Shown here in pieces: positions 27,001 through 35,199 of a stretch of DNA of 64,000 nucleotides (the first letter of the stretch is position 1; every line of letters starts with the position of its first letter). The notes beneath the pieces are model-generated. The model had not been told where the DNA came from. It saw nothing but the letters and a program-made list of their open reading frames with translations, and ran no database searches. The position numbers and the translations under genes were made by a program. Origin of the DNA: Lacipirellula limnantheis (lineage in GTDB: Bacteria; Planctomycetota; Planctomycetia; Pirellulales; Lacipirellulaceae); NCBI RefSeq assembly GCF_007746075.1, contig NZ_CP036339.1, positions 6,194,028-6,258,027 of the forward strand, in the 5' to 3' direction.

Positions 27001-29087
27001 ATCTTCGCTTTGGTCAGTCCGATTCGTGCGACGTAAGCGGCGTATTCTTCAGCTGTTTTTGCTTTCTCGGCCCTGTTTCGCTCCCTAAGGGCATCTGCGA
27101 GATTAGACTCCGCTCTACCTTCTGCTTCGCGGGCTCGCTCCGCCTCTACCTCGGCGCGACCGCGAGCGACTTCGGCCTCTTGAAAATTCTTCGTCGCTTC
27201 GGCCTCGGCGGTGACGGCGCGATTCCGCTGCGAGACCGCTTCGTCGCGCTGCGAGCGCACGGCGACGAAGGCAATCGAGACGATGCCGATGACCGACGCC
27301 ACAAGCGCCGCGACGGCGCCCTTGAGCAGCTTGATGCGCCGCTTGCGCGACTCGCGTTCGGCGAGCCCGCGTTGCAACTCGGCCAGCGTTTCGCGATGCG
27401 ATTCGCGTTGCTGGTCGAGCAGCGAGACGCCGAGATCGAAGTCGCCCTTGGCAAGAGCCAACTTGGCGTAATCGACGCGAGCCGAGTCGAGCAACGATGA
27501 CGCGCGATGATTGCCGTCCCACAGGGCGAGGGCTTCCTCCAGTCCGTAGGTCGCGCGGGCATACAGCTCGTAATCTTGTCGCTCTTCGGCGAGCTGCAAG
27601 TTCCGCTGCGCATGTTCGACGAGCTGGATGCTTTGCGAATGGGACTGATATTCCCGCACCGCCCGCTGGAACTCGGGGACGCTCGCATGGCGTTCCGCCA
27701 TGTCGGTCGCCATCGCCTTCATGGCGATCTCGACCAACTCGCCGGACTTCTTGGTTTCGACAATCTGGTTCTTGGCTGCCGAGAAGAGGCAGGCCATCAC
27801 GGTCTTGCCGCTGTGGGGCGGCCTGCCAGTGATGATCTCGAACAGGATGGCGCCGAGCAGATAGACGTCGCTGGCCGTGGTGATCTTGTCGATCGGCCCC
27901 GTCGCCATCTCGGGCGCCATGTAAGCCGGCGTGCCGCCCATGGCGTCCGACTGCGAGACGCTCGCCGCGTTGGGGAAGTCGGGACTAACCCGTGCGAGGC
28001 CCCAGTCCATGACCAGCACTTCGCCGAAGTCGCCGAGCATGATGTTCTCGGGCTTCAGATCGCGATGGATCACGCCGTTGACGTGTGCGAACGCCACCGC
28101 GTCGGCGGCACGCAGCAGAATCGTCAGGTTCTCGTCAAGCGACCGCTCCTTGATCACCTTGTTCCACGGCGTCCCCTTGACTCGCTTCATCGAGTAGAAG
28201 AGAGCACCGTCGTTATTGGCGCCCAGATCGTAGATCGGGACGATGTTCGGATGATCAAGCTCGCCCGTGACGACTGCTTCGGAAATGAACTTTTCGCGCT
28301 GGGCGGCGTTCTTGCTGTCGTCGCCCTTGAGCATCTTCAGGGCGACGGTCCGCGCGATCGACGATTGTCGCGCCGCGTAGACGACGCCCATCCCCCCCTC
28401 GCCGATGACGTTCAGCAGTTCGTAGTCGGGGGCGTCGGCGGGCGACGTCGTCACCATGCTCGAAGCGCCGGGGGGCCGCACGGTGCGCGACTTCACGATC
28501 AACGACGAGCTCGTGACGAACGAGCCGGTGATCGTTTCCTTCTGTTTGATCGTGACGTTGGGATCGGCCGCCTTGCCGTCGATGGCCCCTTCCCAATGCG
28601 ACGTCAGCATGCTGTCGTCGACTGCCGACGAGCCGCCGAGGAACTGCACCGTCTGCTCGGCATTGAAGGCGACCGTCTTCGGAACCACGTCGGGTTGGTC
28701 GTCGGAGAGCTCGACTTGACTCGTGTCGATGAGTTCAAGCGAGACGACCGTCTCGCTCGACGAGCTCCCGGTAGGCGGCAACTCGATTGTCATCTCGTTG
28801 CTGCTGAGCGACGTTACCGCCGGCGTCTCCGGCTGCTCGGACAGGAACCACTTCCCTTGGGCCGCGGATGACGGCTCGACGGCTTTGAAGTCGGCGATCG
28901 TCGCCTCGGGCCCGGCGTCGGTGGGAGCTTTGCTTGGCCGCACGCGCTCCGCGTCGTTCTCCAGATCGTTCGGCTCAGCGATATTCCGCCGCGGCAACTG
29001 CCGAACGACCGCGCCGCACGACGGGCAGCGCCCCGCCTTGCTGGCGGCTTCGTCCATCGGATGTTGGCAGTTAGGGCAGGCGGACAT
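24051..29087 (-). CDS. Ser/Thr protein kinase fused to WD40 propeller repeats
   Basis: 1678 residues. A zinc-ribbon (CPNCQHP...CPSCGAVV, 4-28) and a long linker precede a Hanks-type kinase (about 222-485): GEGGMGVVY glycine loop, Lys251, HRDLKPEN at 341-348, DWG at 361-363 in place of DFG, GTPAYMAPE. A membrane helix (about 582-606) and an Arg/Glu/Ala coiled coil (about 607-690) follow, then roughly 15-18 WD40 repeats (about 725-1678, e.g. FSPDGKRVVTAANDKTAKVYD). This arrangement puts the kinase inside and the propellers outside the membrane. It is a known planctomycete design; the signal sensed is unknown. It lies 235 bases downstream of the LEPR-XLL gene on the same strand. Confidence 0.9.
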   Translation of the reverse strand: MSACPNCQHPMDEAASKAGRCPSCGAVVRQLPRRNIAEPNDLENDAERVRPSKAPTDAGPEATIADFKAVEPSSAAQGKWFLSEQPETPAVTSLSSNEMTIELPPTGSSSSETVVSLELIDTSQVELSDDQPDVVPKTVAFNAEQTVQFLGGSSAVDDSMLTSHWEGAIDGKAADPNVTIKQKETITGSFVTSSSLIVKSRTVRPPGASSMVTTSPADAPDYELLNVIGEGGMGVVYAARQSSIARTVALKMLKGDDSKNAAQREKFISEAVVTGELDHPNIVPIYDLGANNDGALFYSMKRVKGTPWNKVIKERSLDENLTILLRAADAVAFAHVNGVIHRDLKPENIMLGDFGEVLVMDWGLARVSPDFPNAASVSQSDAMGGTPAYMAPEMATGPIDKITTASDVYLLGAILFEIITGRPPHSGKTVMACLFSAAKNQIVETKKSGELVEIAMKAMATDMAERHASVPEFQRAVREYQSHSQSIQLVEHAQRNLQLAEERQDYELYARATYGLEEALALWDGNHRASSLLDSARVDYAKLALAKGDFDLGVSLLDQQRESHRETLAELQRGLAERESRKRRIKLLKGAVAALVASVIGIVSIAFVAVRSQRDEAVSQRNRAVTAEAEATKNFQEAEVARGRAEVEAERAREAEGRAESNLADALRERNRAEKAKTAEEYAAYVARIGLTKAKIEEGSFDRAAELLAQCPPDLRGWEWGRLDFLCNLADRSWKNAAPIDAAAFAPDGVHAATGDWDGKAIIWNLQTGKPEREFPQGEYVHAVAYDQAGQRLAAGGSDGSVHIYRVDTGELLAKLQGHEDAVLSVRFSPDDRYLLTSGYDQTARLWDLATGQQLQALKGHSWWVWSAEFSPDGQQIVTTGQDGKAIVWRRATPHSPTDGGSAPAAVAASSAPFEKLTEFTGHRGPVYAARFSPAGDQVATAGYDGRVLLWRPNEAQGVDIARRLDGIPDPPAQQTELLAHRGPVRTLAFAPDGKTLASGGQDDVVVVWNLETGKPLKQLRGHASHVRSVAYSPDGQLLLSGGRDAQIKLWRPATYAEQRELAAGDEDSRDAILSARFSPDGQQIVTAGRDRTASVWNANSLERLEHLAEGHDFLASSAIFFGDGSRLATGAGDGTVRLWDVATGAETRRLDDTGRTAALDVSDNAELIATGGDAGTAIVWDANSGDRVATLAGHDAEVTALAFAPGGKLLATGDDRGDCRLWRFDPALNEWQAGEWLRGHSRTITAMTFADDGARLITSSGDNTCGQWDVAAAQEIRAGVLKHPEWVTDVAVSQDGRVALTSCDDGKLRLWSLADAKLLRTMASPSKSAATTAMPETETAFTSIDMSRDGQLAITACAADGTVRLWNLADGEELVAADGGPWLNLGDRGGLVWAARFAPHDRGVLVIGGNDARIFSLDSRALEVRFSPHGVVASADLSPDGKHVATGSWDRSAKIWDRATGKVLVKLDAIHNGFINSVRYSPDGSKLITASDDGTARLWNAADGARLEPVFGDGKSRLRDATFSPDGKRVVTAANDKTAKVYDAASGNLLLTLAGHEWAVRSADFSADGRWVITGSDDNTAIVWDAASGQRQQTLAGHTGAITSVALSADGRRAITGSEDNGVKLWDAATGKELLTLAGHGEEVTAVSFSPDGSQILTSGRDGRALLWPTLPWTAAE

Positions 29088-29218
29088 GCGTCGTGGTTGG
29101 AACGAACGTTATGCATCATGCCAAGCAGAGCGAAGCACCTTGCCGCCCGCTTGGGAAGCCAGGTTCGTCACTAAGCACAGCATGGCGGGGCCGAGTGTAA
29201 GCTTTGATTGTAATCACC

Positions 29219-29300
29219 GACGCCCATGGGCCTGCCAGGCGGGCAGGACGCCCGAAGGGCGTGGCCCTCCGGCTGGGGGGGGGCAAATGCCCCGTCGAGG
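29219..29300. repeat. GC-rich hairpin cluster
   Basis: The 235-base gap 29088-29322 contains a small stem ACGCCCGAAGGGCGT (29249-29263) and stretches GCCTGCCAGGCGGGCAGG and CCTCCGGCTGGGGGGGGG. It may end transcription of the LEPR-XLL gene, but no T-tract is present. It resembles but does not match the TAGCCCCCGG family. Confidence 0.4.
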
Positions 29301-29322
29301 CCGATCGGAGCGAATTTGCCGG

Positions 29323-32300
29323 CTAGCGGGGCTTCTTGGGGCGGTGAGTTGCCGCCGAGCGCAGCCGTTTCCACTGGTCGGGCTTCGCCCGTGCAAGGGC
29401 CTCCTCCAGCGTGCGGAAGGAATTCTTCCCGGCGCCCGACAGCGCGATCGCGACGCCCGCCAGCGTCGCGCTGTGATAAATCGCCGTCGACGAGCGCGGG
29501 CCATGACGCCACTGGGACGAAGCCTGCGGCTCGACCGGCTCCCCGGCGACGGGGGCCGGTTCGCCTTGCTCTGCTGCGGCCGGCTGCTGATCGACGGGAC
29601 GAGTCGTCGACTCTTCGGTCGGCGGCCGGTCGCGGGCCCCCTCGCTGTCGTCCCCTGGGTCGATCAGCTTGCCATTCCGCACAAAGACTTCGATCACGAG
29701 CCGTCGACTATTGGTTTCCGACTGAACCAGGAAAATCTTGTAATGGTTGTCGGGCAGGTTGCGAAAGAGAGCCGGCAGATTGTTCAGAACCTTCGCCGGC
29801 AACCGATAGCCGGGTCCTTCGGTCCCGTCGGGATTGATCACGCGAAGTTCCAGAAATCGCTCGCTGGTCGCACGGGCGTCGCCGCCGCCGCCGCCGACGT
29901 CCACAGTGGTCGTGGTTGCGAGCCGCGCGTCGACGTTGGTCCGCAACAGCGGGACGACCTGACGATCCGGGAAGGTAAGGATGGCGACTTGAGGCGTCGT
30001 GTCGATGCGGAACTTCTCGGCTCCTAAACCTGGCTGCGAAATCGCGACCGCCTCGACGTTGCTCGCCCCGTTCGCCGCCACGCCCGGCGTGCCAAAGTCG
30101 TCGTCGAGTATCTGCACCGTGATCGTGATATCGGCCGTGGGGTTGAGCGGGTCGGGCGGGCCGGAGTAAGTGTGCGTGTAGGTAAGCGGCTGACCTTTTG
30201 AGTTCGCCGGGACGTGAATTGTTTCGACTGTATCGCCCCAGTCGACGACGACGTCGAACTCATCGGCGCCCGGATCGTCGAACTGCAGGGTAAGCGTGGT
30301 CTGGCCTTTCGTGTTGACGTCGGTGGCAACGATGGGGTTGAGCGCGGGGTTGACGTTCAATACCGTCACTTCGATCGCCTTGGTCACCGTGCCGCCGTCG
30401 TCATCCTCCAGCGTCACCGTGATCGTGTACTTGTTGTCGGCATCGTTGTCGGCGTAAAGATGCGAATCGACGAGCGTGCCGATCGTCGCCACGCCTGGGG
30501 AACCGTTGGCAACGCTCGCGGGCAACACGCCGGTTTCAGTCGTGCCGTCGCCCCAATTGATCGTGTACTTGAACGACTCTTGCGAGGCGCCACTGGGATT
30601 GCTCGGGTTGTTAAAACCCGGATCGCTGAACGTTCCCAAGTTCGGCAGATTGAGCGTGTCGCCTTCGTTAATGACGAAGACGTCTGTCGTCAGGTCGAGC
30701 GACGGGGCCACATTCTCCACGGAGATTGTAAACGTCCGATCGACAAAGCCGCCGTCATCATCCTTGAACCGGACCGTGACGGTGTAAATGCCATTGTCGG
30801 CGTAATGGTGGGCCGCATGCGCAAAGACGCCAGTCGTTGCATTGCCCGCGCTCCCCTTGGCGCCGACGCTGACCGTCAGTGAATCTGAAGCGGACCCATC
30901 GCCCCAATCGACCGTCGCTCCTTGGAACGTTTCCTGGGTCCCCAAGGCATCGTTGTCGAATCCTGGATCGGCGGCGCCAACTCCCAGTCCCGCCAAGGTG
31001 ATCGGCGCCCCTTCGTCGACGACGATCGATGGGTTCGTGAAGGTCAGCGTCGGGTCGACGTTCTGCACGGTGACTTGGAACTGCTTCACCGTAACGCCGC
31101 CGTCGTCGTCCTTGACAGTGACCGTAACGGTATAGACGCCGTTGTCGGCATAGATGTGGTTCGCGTCGAACGAACCGGCCGTGGCGTTCCCTTCGGAACC
31201 AATCTGGTCGATCGTGGGGAGGCCCGACTCCACTGCCGAGCCGTCGCCCCAGTTGATTTCGTAGGTGAACTCTTCAGTCGTTTCGCCCCCGGTGAGAATG
31301 TTGCCCGCGTTGAGCGGGTTATCAAAGCCGGGGTCCGTAAACTGCCCGATGTTGGTCAACGAGAGGAGCGAACCTTCGTTGACAGTTTGCGGTCCGACGA
31401 CTGTGACGCTCGGCGCCACGTTCGCCACGAAGACGGTCGCCAAGCTGTTGCCGACGCCGCCATCGTCGTCGACCACCTTGACGTGCACAGCGTACGTGCC
31501 GTTATCGGCGTAGACGTGACTGGCGCTGAACGTATAGCCAGTCGCCGTGCCGGTCGTCACCTGTCCGTCGCCCCAATTGATTTCAACTTGGTGGGAGTCT
31601 TGCGAACCTGGATCGTCGAACGTGATCCCGAGGTTCACTCCGCCCCCCTCCGCAATGCTGCTCCCAACCGGTGCAATGAGAACGTTGCTGGGCGCGACAT
31701 TCGACACGTTCACCGTAGAGTTCGCCGTCGCCTGCCCGCCGTCGTCGTCGCGGACCTTGACGTTCACCGTGTATTCGTCCGACGACGTCCCCGTCGGATT
31801 GTCGTCGAGATACTGATGGGTGGCGGTAAATGTCCGAGAGCCGGCCGCCACCGCGAGCGTTTCGACCGTGCTGTCGCCCCAGTCGACCTCGACCGTGTGG
31901 CTGTCGAGCGTGCCCGGATCGTCGAACGTCAACTCCAGCGTCGCAACGCCGTTCTCGTCGATCGCGGCAATCGGCTGGATCTGAACATTCGACGGCGCCA
32001 CGTTCGAGACCTGCACCGTCTGCGACGCTGTTGCGAGGCCGCCGTCGTCGTCGCGGACCTTGACGTTCACCGTGTATACGTCCGACGACGTCCCCGTCGG
32101 ATTGTCGTCGAGATACTGATGGGTGGCGGTAAATGTCCGGGAGCCGGCCGCCACCGCGAGCGTTTCGACCGTGCCGTCGCCCCAGTCGACCTCGACCGTG
32201 TGGCTGTCGAGCGTACCCGGATCGTCGAACGTCAACTCCAGCGTCGCAACGCCGTTCTCGTCGATCGCGGCAATCGGCTGGATCTGAACATTCGACGGCG

Positions 32301-34107
32301 CCACGTTGTTGACCTGCACGGCCGCCGAACCAAAGCCTGCGCCGCCGTCGTCGTCGGTCACTTTGACGATGACGGCGTACGTGCCGTTGTCGCCGTAGGT
32401 GTGATTCGCGTTCAGGGCGTGCCCGACGGCCGTGGCGGTCGTGACGTTGCCGTCGCCCCAATTGATCTCTACCTGGTGCGTATCCTGGGAGCCAACGTCA
32501 TCGAACGCGATGCCCAGGTTGACCTGCGTCCCCTCATTGGTGATCGTCGCCACCGGCGAGACGACGACATTACTGGGGGGGACGTTCAGCACCTTTGCCG
32601 TGGCGCTGCCGCTCGCTTGGCCGCCGTCGTCGTCGCGAACCTTGACGTTTACGGTGTAGACGTCCGCCACGGTGCCGGTGGGATTGTCGTCAAGGTACTG
32701 GTGATTGGCGGTGAATGTTTGCGAGCCGGCCGCCACCGCGAGCGTTTCGACCGTGCCGTCGCCCCAGTCCACCTCGACCGTGTGGCTGTCGAGCGTTCCG
32801 GGGTCGTTGAACGCGAGGTTCAGGACGGCGACGCCGTTCTCGTCAATCGCCGCGATTGGGTTGATTTGCACGTTTGACGGCGCCACGTTGACGACGGTCA
32901 CTCCCTTGGTTGCACTTCCCTCGCCAAGGTCGTCATCCAACACGCGCACCTTCACGGCGTACACGTCCGACGACGTGCCCGTTGGATTGTCGTCGAGGTA
33001 TTGGTGACTCGCCGCCAGATTTCTCGCGCCGACGGCGACTGACAGCGTCTCGACGGTCCCGTCGCCCCAGTCGACTTCCACCGTGTGACTGTCGAGCGTG
33101 CCCGGGTCGTTGAACGCGATGGCCAGCGACGCCACGCCATCCTCGTTTACAGGCTGGATCGATTGAATCTGCACGTTGAACGGCGCAACGTTGTTGACTT
33201 TGGCGACGGTGGCGGCCGTCGTCTCGCCAAGGTCGTCATCGGTCAGGCGCACATGAATGGCGTAGCTGTCCGACGCCGTGCCAGTGGGATTGTCGTCAAG
33301 GTACTTGTGCGTCGCCGAGAACGTGCGATCGCCGGTCGGTACGGTAAAGACCTGAACCGCGGAACCATCGCCCCAATCGACTTCGACTGTGTGGTCGTCG
33401 ACCGTTCCGGGATCGTCGAAGGAAAGTTGCAGCGTGGCGACGCCGTTTTCGTTGATTGGCGTCACCGGTGAAATCTGAAGATTGGCAGGAGCGACGTTTA
33501 GCACCGTGATCTTGGACGTCTCATCGGCAAACTCGCCGGCCGAATCGATCACGCGCACCGCAACGTCGTAGTCTTCCGTCGCGGGACCGGGCAGATTGTC
33601 ATCGAGGTATTGGTGAGTCGTGGAGAAACTCGTCACTCCGGCGGCAAGCGAGAATGATTCGGTAGTGCCGTCCTGCCAATCGACTTCGATCGTATGCGCG
33701 TCGAGCGCATCGGGGTCGTTAAACGTGAGCGACAGCGTCGCCACGCCGTTCTCGTTGATGACGATCGGGGTCTGGATGACAATGTCGCTCGGCGCCGTGT
33801 TGCCATTGAGGTTGGCAACGGGCGGAGTTGCAGCCGGGTCGTCGCTCGTCGGCGCGATCGCCGTCGAGACGGCGACGGTCTCTAGCGCCAGCGCAGGTCC
33901 GGCGGCGTCGAGCATGCGCCGTGGTTCAAGCCGTCGCGACGCGAGCGTAAACGCAGGCGTGGTCGGCTTTCTTGGCCCCGCTCCCAATAAATCGGCAAGC
34001 CGTCCCCAGAGCCGTTCAACCGCCACGAAGGCTCGACGCCGGCGTTGAATCGGGTTGGTTGGGCGAGGTGCGTGCGACCGGGAACGGCGGCGCGGAGGAG
34101 TGGCCAT
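29323..34107 (-). CDS. Giant LEPR-XLL surface protein with PKD-like repeats
   Basis: 1594 residues. The basic N-terminus carries LEPRRML at 60-66, the LEPR-XLL signature found at the start of large exported proteins in Planctomycetota. Then come about 12 repeats of 90-120 residues with PKD/CalX-like marks: ENGVATL, DDPGTLDSHTVEVDWGDGT, THQYLDDNPTG, VKVRDDDGG, NVAPS. Asp/Asn clusters suggest calcium binding. The last 250 residues include a degraded region and, near residues 1535-1560, a weak hydrophobic stretch (YHSATLAGVAIALSGAG) before a basic end. Repeats 6 and 7 are almost identical in DNA. It is divergent from the exported protein at 34372 and near an M50-HlyD/TolC export locus, a plausible route out of the cell (inference). 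Confidence 0.88.
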   Translation of the reverse strand: MATPPRRRSRSHAPRPTNPIQRRRRAFVAVERLWGRLADLLGAGPRKPTTPAFTLASRRLEPRRMLDAAGPALALETVAVSTAIAPTSDDPAATPPVANLNGNTAPSDIVIQTPIVINENGVATLSLTFNDPDALDAHTIEVDWQDGTTESFSLAAGVTSFSTTHQYLDDNLPGPATEDYDVAVRVIDSAGEFADETSKITVLNVAPANLQISPVTPINENGVATLQLSFDDPGTVDDHTVEVDWGDGSAVQVFTVPTGDRTFSATHKYLDDNPTGTASDSYAIHVRLTDDDLGETTAATVAKVNNVAPFNVQIQSIQPVNEDGVASLAIAFNDPGTLDSHTVEVDWGDGTVETLSVAVGARNLAASHQYLDDNPTGTSSDVYAVKVRVLDDDLGEGSATKGVTVVNVAPSNVQINPIAAIDENGVAVLNLAFNDPGTLDSHTVEVDWGDGTVETLAVAAGSQTFTANHQYLDDNPTGTVADVYTVNVKVRDDDGGQASGSATAKVLNVPPSNVVVSPVATITNEGTQVNLGIAFDDVGSQDTHQVEINWGDGNVTTATAVGHALNANHTYGDNGTYAVIVKVTDDDGGAGFGSAAVQVNNVAPSNVQIQPIAAIDENGVATLELTFDDPGTLDSHTVEVDWGDGTVETLAVAAGSRTFTATHQYLDDNPTGTSSDVYTVNVKVRDDDGGLATASQTVQVSNVAPSNVQIQPIAAIDENGVATLELTFDDPGTLDSHTVEVDWGDSTVETLAVAAGSRTFTATHQYLDDNPTGTSSDEYTVNVKVRDDDGGQATANSTVNVSNVAPSNVLIAPVGSSIAEGGGVNLGITFDDPGSQDSHQVEINWGDGQVTTGTATGYTFSASHVYADNGTYAVHVKVVDDDGGVGNSLATVFVANVAPSVTVVGPQTVNEGSLLSLTNIGQFTDPGFDNPLNAGNILTGGETTEEFTYEINWGDGSAVESGLPTIDQIGSEGNATAGSFDANHIYADNGVYTVTVTVKDDDGGVTVKQFQVTVQNVDPTLTFTNPSIVVDEGAPITLAGLGVGAADPGFDNDALGTQETFQGATVDWGDGSASDSLTVSVGAKGSAGNATTGVFAHAAHHYADNGIYTVTVRFKDDDGGFVDRTFTISVENVAPSLDLTTDVFVINEGDTLNLPNLGTFSDPGFNNPSNPSGASQESFKYTINWGDGTTETGVLPASVANGSPGVATIGTLVDSHLYADNDADNKYTITVTLEDDDGGTVTKAIEVTVLNVNPALNPIVATDVNTKGQTTLTLQFDDPGADEFDVVVDWGDTVETIHVPANSKGQPLTYTHTYSGPPDPLNPTADITITVQILDDDFGTPGVAANGASNVEAVAISQPGLGAEKFRIDTTPQVAILTFPDRQVVPLLRTNVDARLATTTTVDVGGGGGDARATSERFLELRVINPDGTEGPGYRLPAKVLNNLPALFRNLPDNHYKIFLVQSETNSRRLVIEVFVRNGKLIDPGDDSEGARDRPPTEESTTRPVDQQPAAAEQGEPAPVAGEPVEPQASSQWRHGPRSSTAIYHSATLAGVAIALSGAGKNSFRTLEEALARAKPDQWKRLRSAATHRPKKPR
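31736..32307. repeat. Near-identical tandem duplication of one PKD-like unit
   Basis: Bases 31736-32004 and 32039-32307 (269 bases each, offset 303 bases or 101 codons) differ at only four positions on my reading. Neighbouring units of the same gene are far more diverged, so this is a recent duplication or gene-conversion tract. Confidence 0.85.
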
Positions 34108-34371
34108 AAGGCGTCGATCAATTCAGCTGGGAAAAGTTTGCGTAGCAGAGCGCCGCCGGACGGTTCGCGTCAGCCTCGATTATCCGGTGAATTTCACCAG
34201 GGTGTCAAACATCTTGCGCCGCTGATCGCCTGCGCTGGCAGACTTTGCGGGCGCCGCCACATCTGCTGAAGGCGCCGGTTGTAGCGAACCGAAAACTGGT
34301 CGATAGGGCGTCTTCTCGAAACGAGCCCACTCCGGTAACTACGGGCGATCTTGAACTCGGTGCGAATCGGC

Positions 34372-35151
34372 ATGGCGGGAACAAACCATTTTCGGAGCAG
34401 CTGTCGCCGCCAATGGCTGGCGTCGCTCGGTTGCGGTCTGGTCGCGGCGGCACTTTTTGGCAACGCGGGCGCTGCCCCGGCGGCCGATCGCTTTGCCGAA
34501 GCAACGCCTGGGATAGCCATTCCCGCAGCGTTCCAGCCGCCGGTGGCCCCCCTGCGGCAGCCGCCATCGCTAGGTCAGCCGGCTGTGGAGGACGCGATTA
34601 TCGCCACCGAACGGGAGGAGGCCGCCAACGCCGCTGAAACAATCGACGCCCAGGAAGAACCGCTCAACGATCCGGAAGCCGACGCTCGACGCATTTACCG
34701 GCCGATTGGGCAAGTGACGGTCAACACAGCGTTGCCGCCGGGCGAGATGCCGGGGGCTTTGGCTCGGCAGGAGGGCGACCCGCCGCCAGTGGTGATGCCG
34801 CTGGTGGGCGATCAACGCTTGGAAGGGGGTTGGGGAGACCAGCTGTTCAACTGGTCGGCGACGCAGTTTTGCCACCAGCCGCTGTACTTTGAGGAAGTAA
34901 ATCTGGAGCGTTATGGCTATGGCTGCCGGCCCTGCATGCAGCCGCTCGCATCTGGAGCTCATTTCTTTCTGACGGTGCCGGCGCTCCCCTACAAGATGGT
35001 CGTCAACCCGCCGCGTGAATGCGTCTATACGCTTGGCTACTATCGCCCTGGCGATCGCGTGCCGTGGCAGCGCAACTACCTACCCTGGGACACGCGTGCC
35101 GCTGCCGTGGAAGCCGGCGTCGCGGTGGGATTGGTGTTCTTGATTCCTTAG
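34372..35151 (+). CDS. Exported planctomycete-type protein of unknown function
   Basis: 259 residues from ATG 34372 (ATG 34351 is an alternative). A signal peptide (WLASLGCGLVAAALFGNAGAAPAAD) is followed by an Ala/Glu/Pro-rich linker and a C-terminal domain of about 120 residues with FCHQPLYFEEVNLERYGYGC, LASGAHFFLTVPALPYKM and NPPRECVYTLGYYRPGDRVP. I recall this motif set from hypothetical proteins of Pirellulales, where it has no known function. It is divergent from the LEPR-XLL gene and convergent with the M50-HlyD gene. A GC hairpin (35157-35178) follows its stop. Confidence 0.7.
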   Translation: MAGTNHFRSSCRRQWLASLGCGLVAAALFGNAGAAPAADRFAEATPGIAIPAAFQPPVAPLRQPPSLGQPAVEDAIIATEREEAANAAETIDAQEEPLNDPEADARRIYRPIGQVTVNTALPPGEMPGALARQEGDPPPVVMPLVGDQRLEGGWGDQLFNWSATQFCHQPLYFEEVNLERYGYGCRPCMQPLASGAHFFLTVPALPYKMVVNPPRECVYTLGYYRPGDRVPWQRNYLPWDTRAAAVEAGVAVGLVFLIP

Positions 35152-35156
35152 AGCGA

Positions 35157-35178
35157 GCCGGGTCGTCCCGACCCCGGC
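35157..35178. terminator. Hairpin between convergent genes
   Basis: GCCGGGTCGTCCCGACCCCGGC can pair as a GC-rich stem (GGGTCG/CGACCC core) in the 48-base gap between convergent genes. No T-tract follows on either strand, so terminator function is a guess. Confidence 0.35.
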
Positions 35179-35199
35179 GACTTCCTCGCGCGCACATAG

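Noticed and set aside
27507..28871. 454-codon frame antisense to the kinase domain
   Set aside because: The sense strand has all kinase motifs; the antisense product has none.
30922..32877. 651-codon open frame antisense to the PKD-repeat gene
   Set aside because: It is a shadow of the repetitive, GC-rich gene on the other strand; its Arg/Val/Asp-rich product has no domain logic and repeats with the sense repeats.
31700..33700. Regularly spaced repeats suggestive of a CRISPR array
   Set aside because: Period is about 300 bases, the units are protein-coding and no short repeat/spacer pattern exists. No CRISPR array was found in the window.
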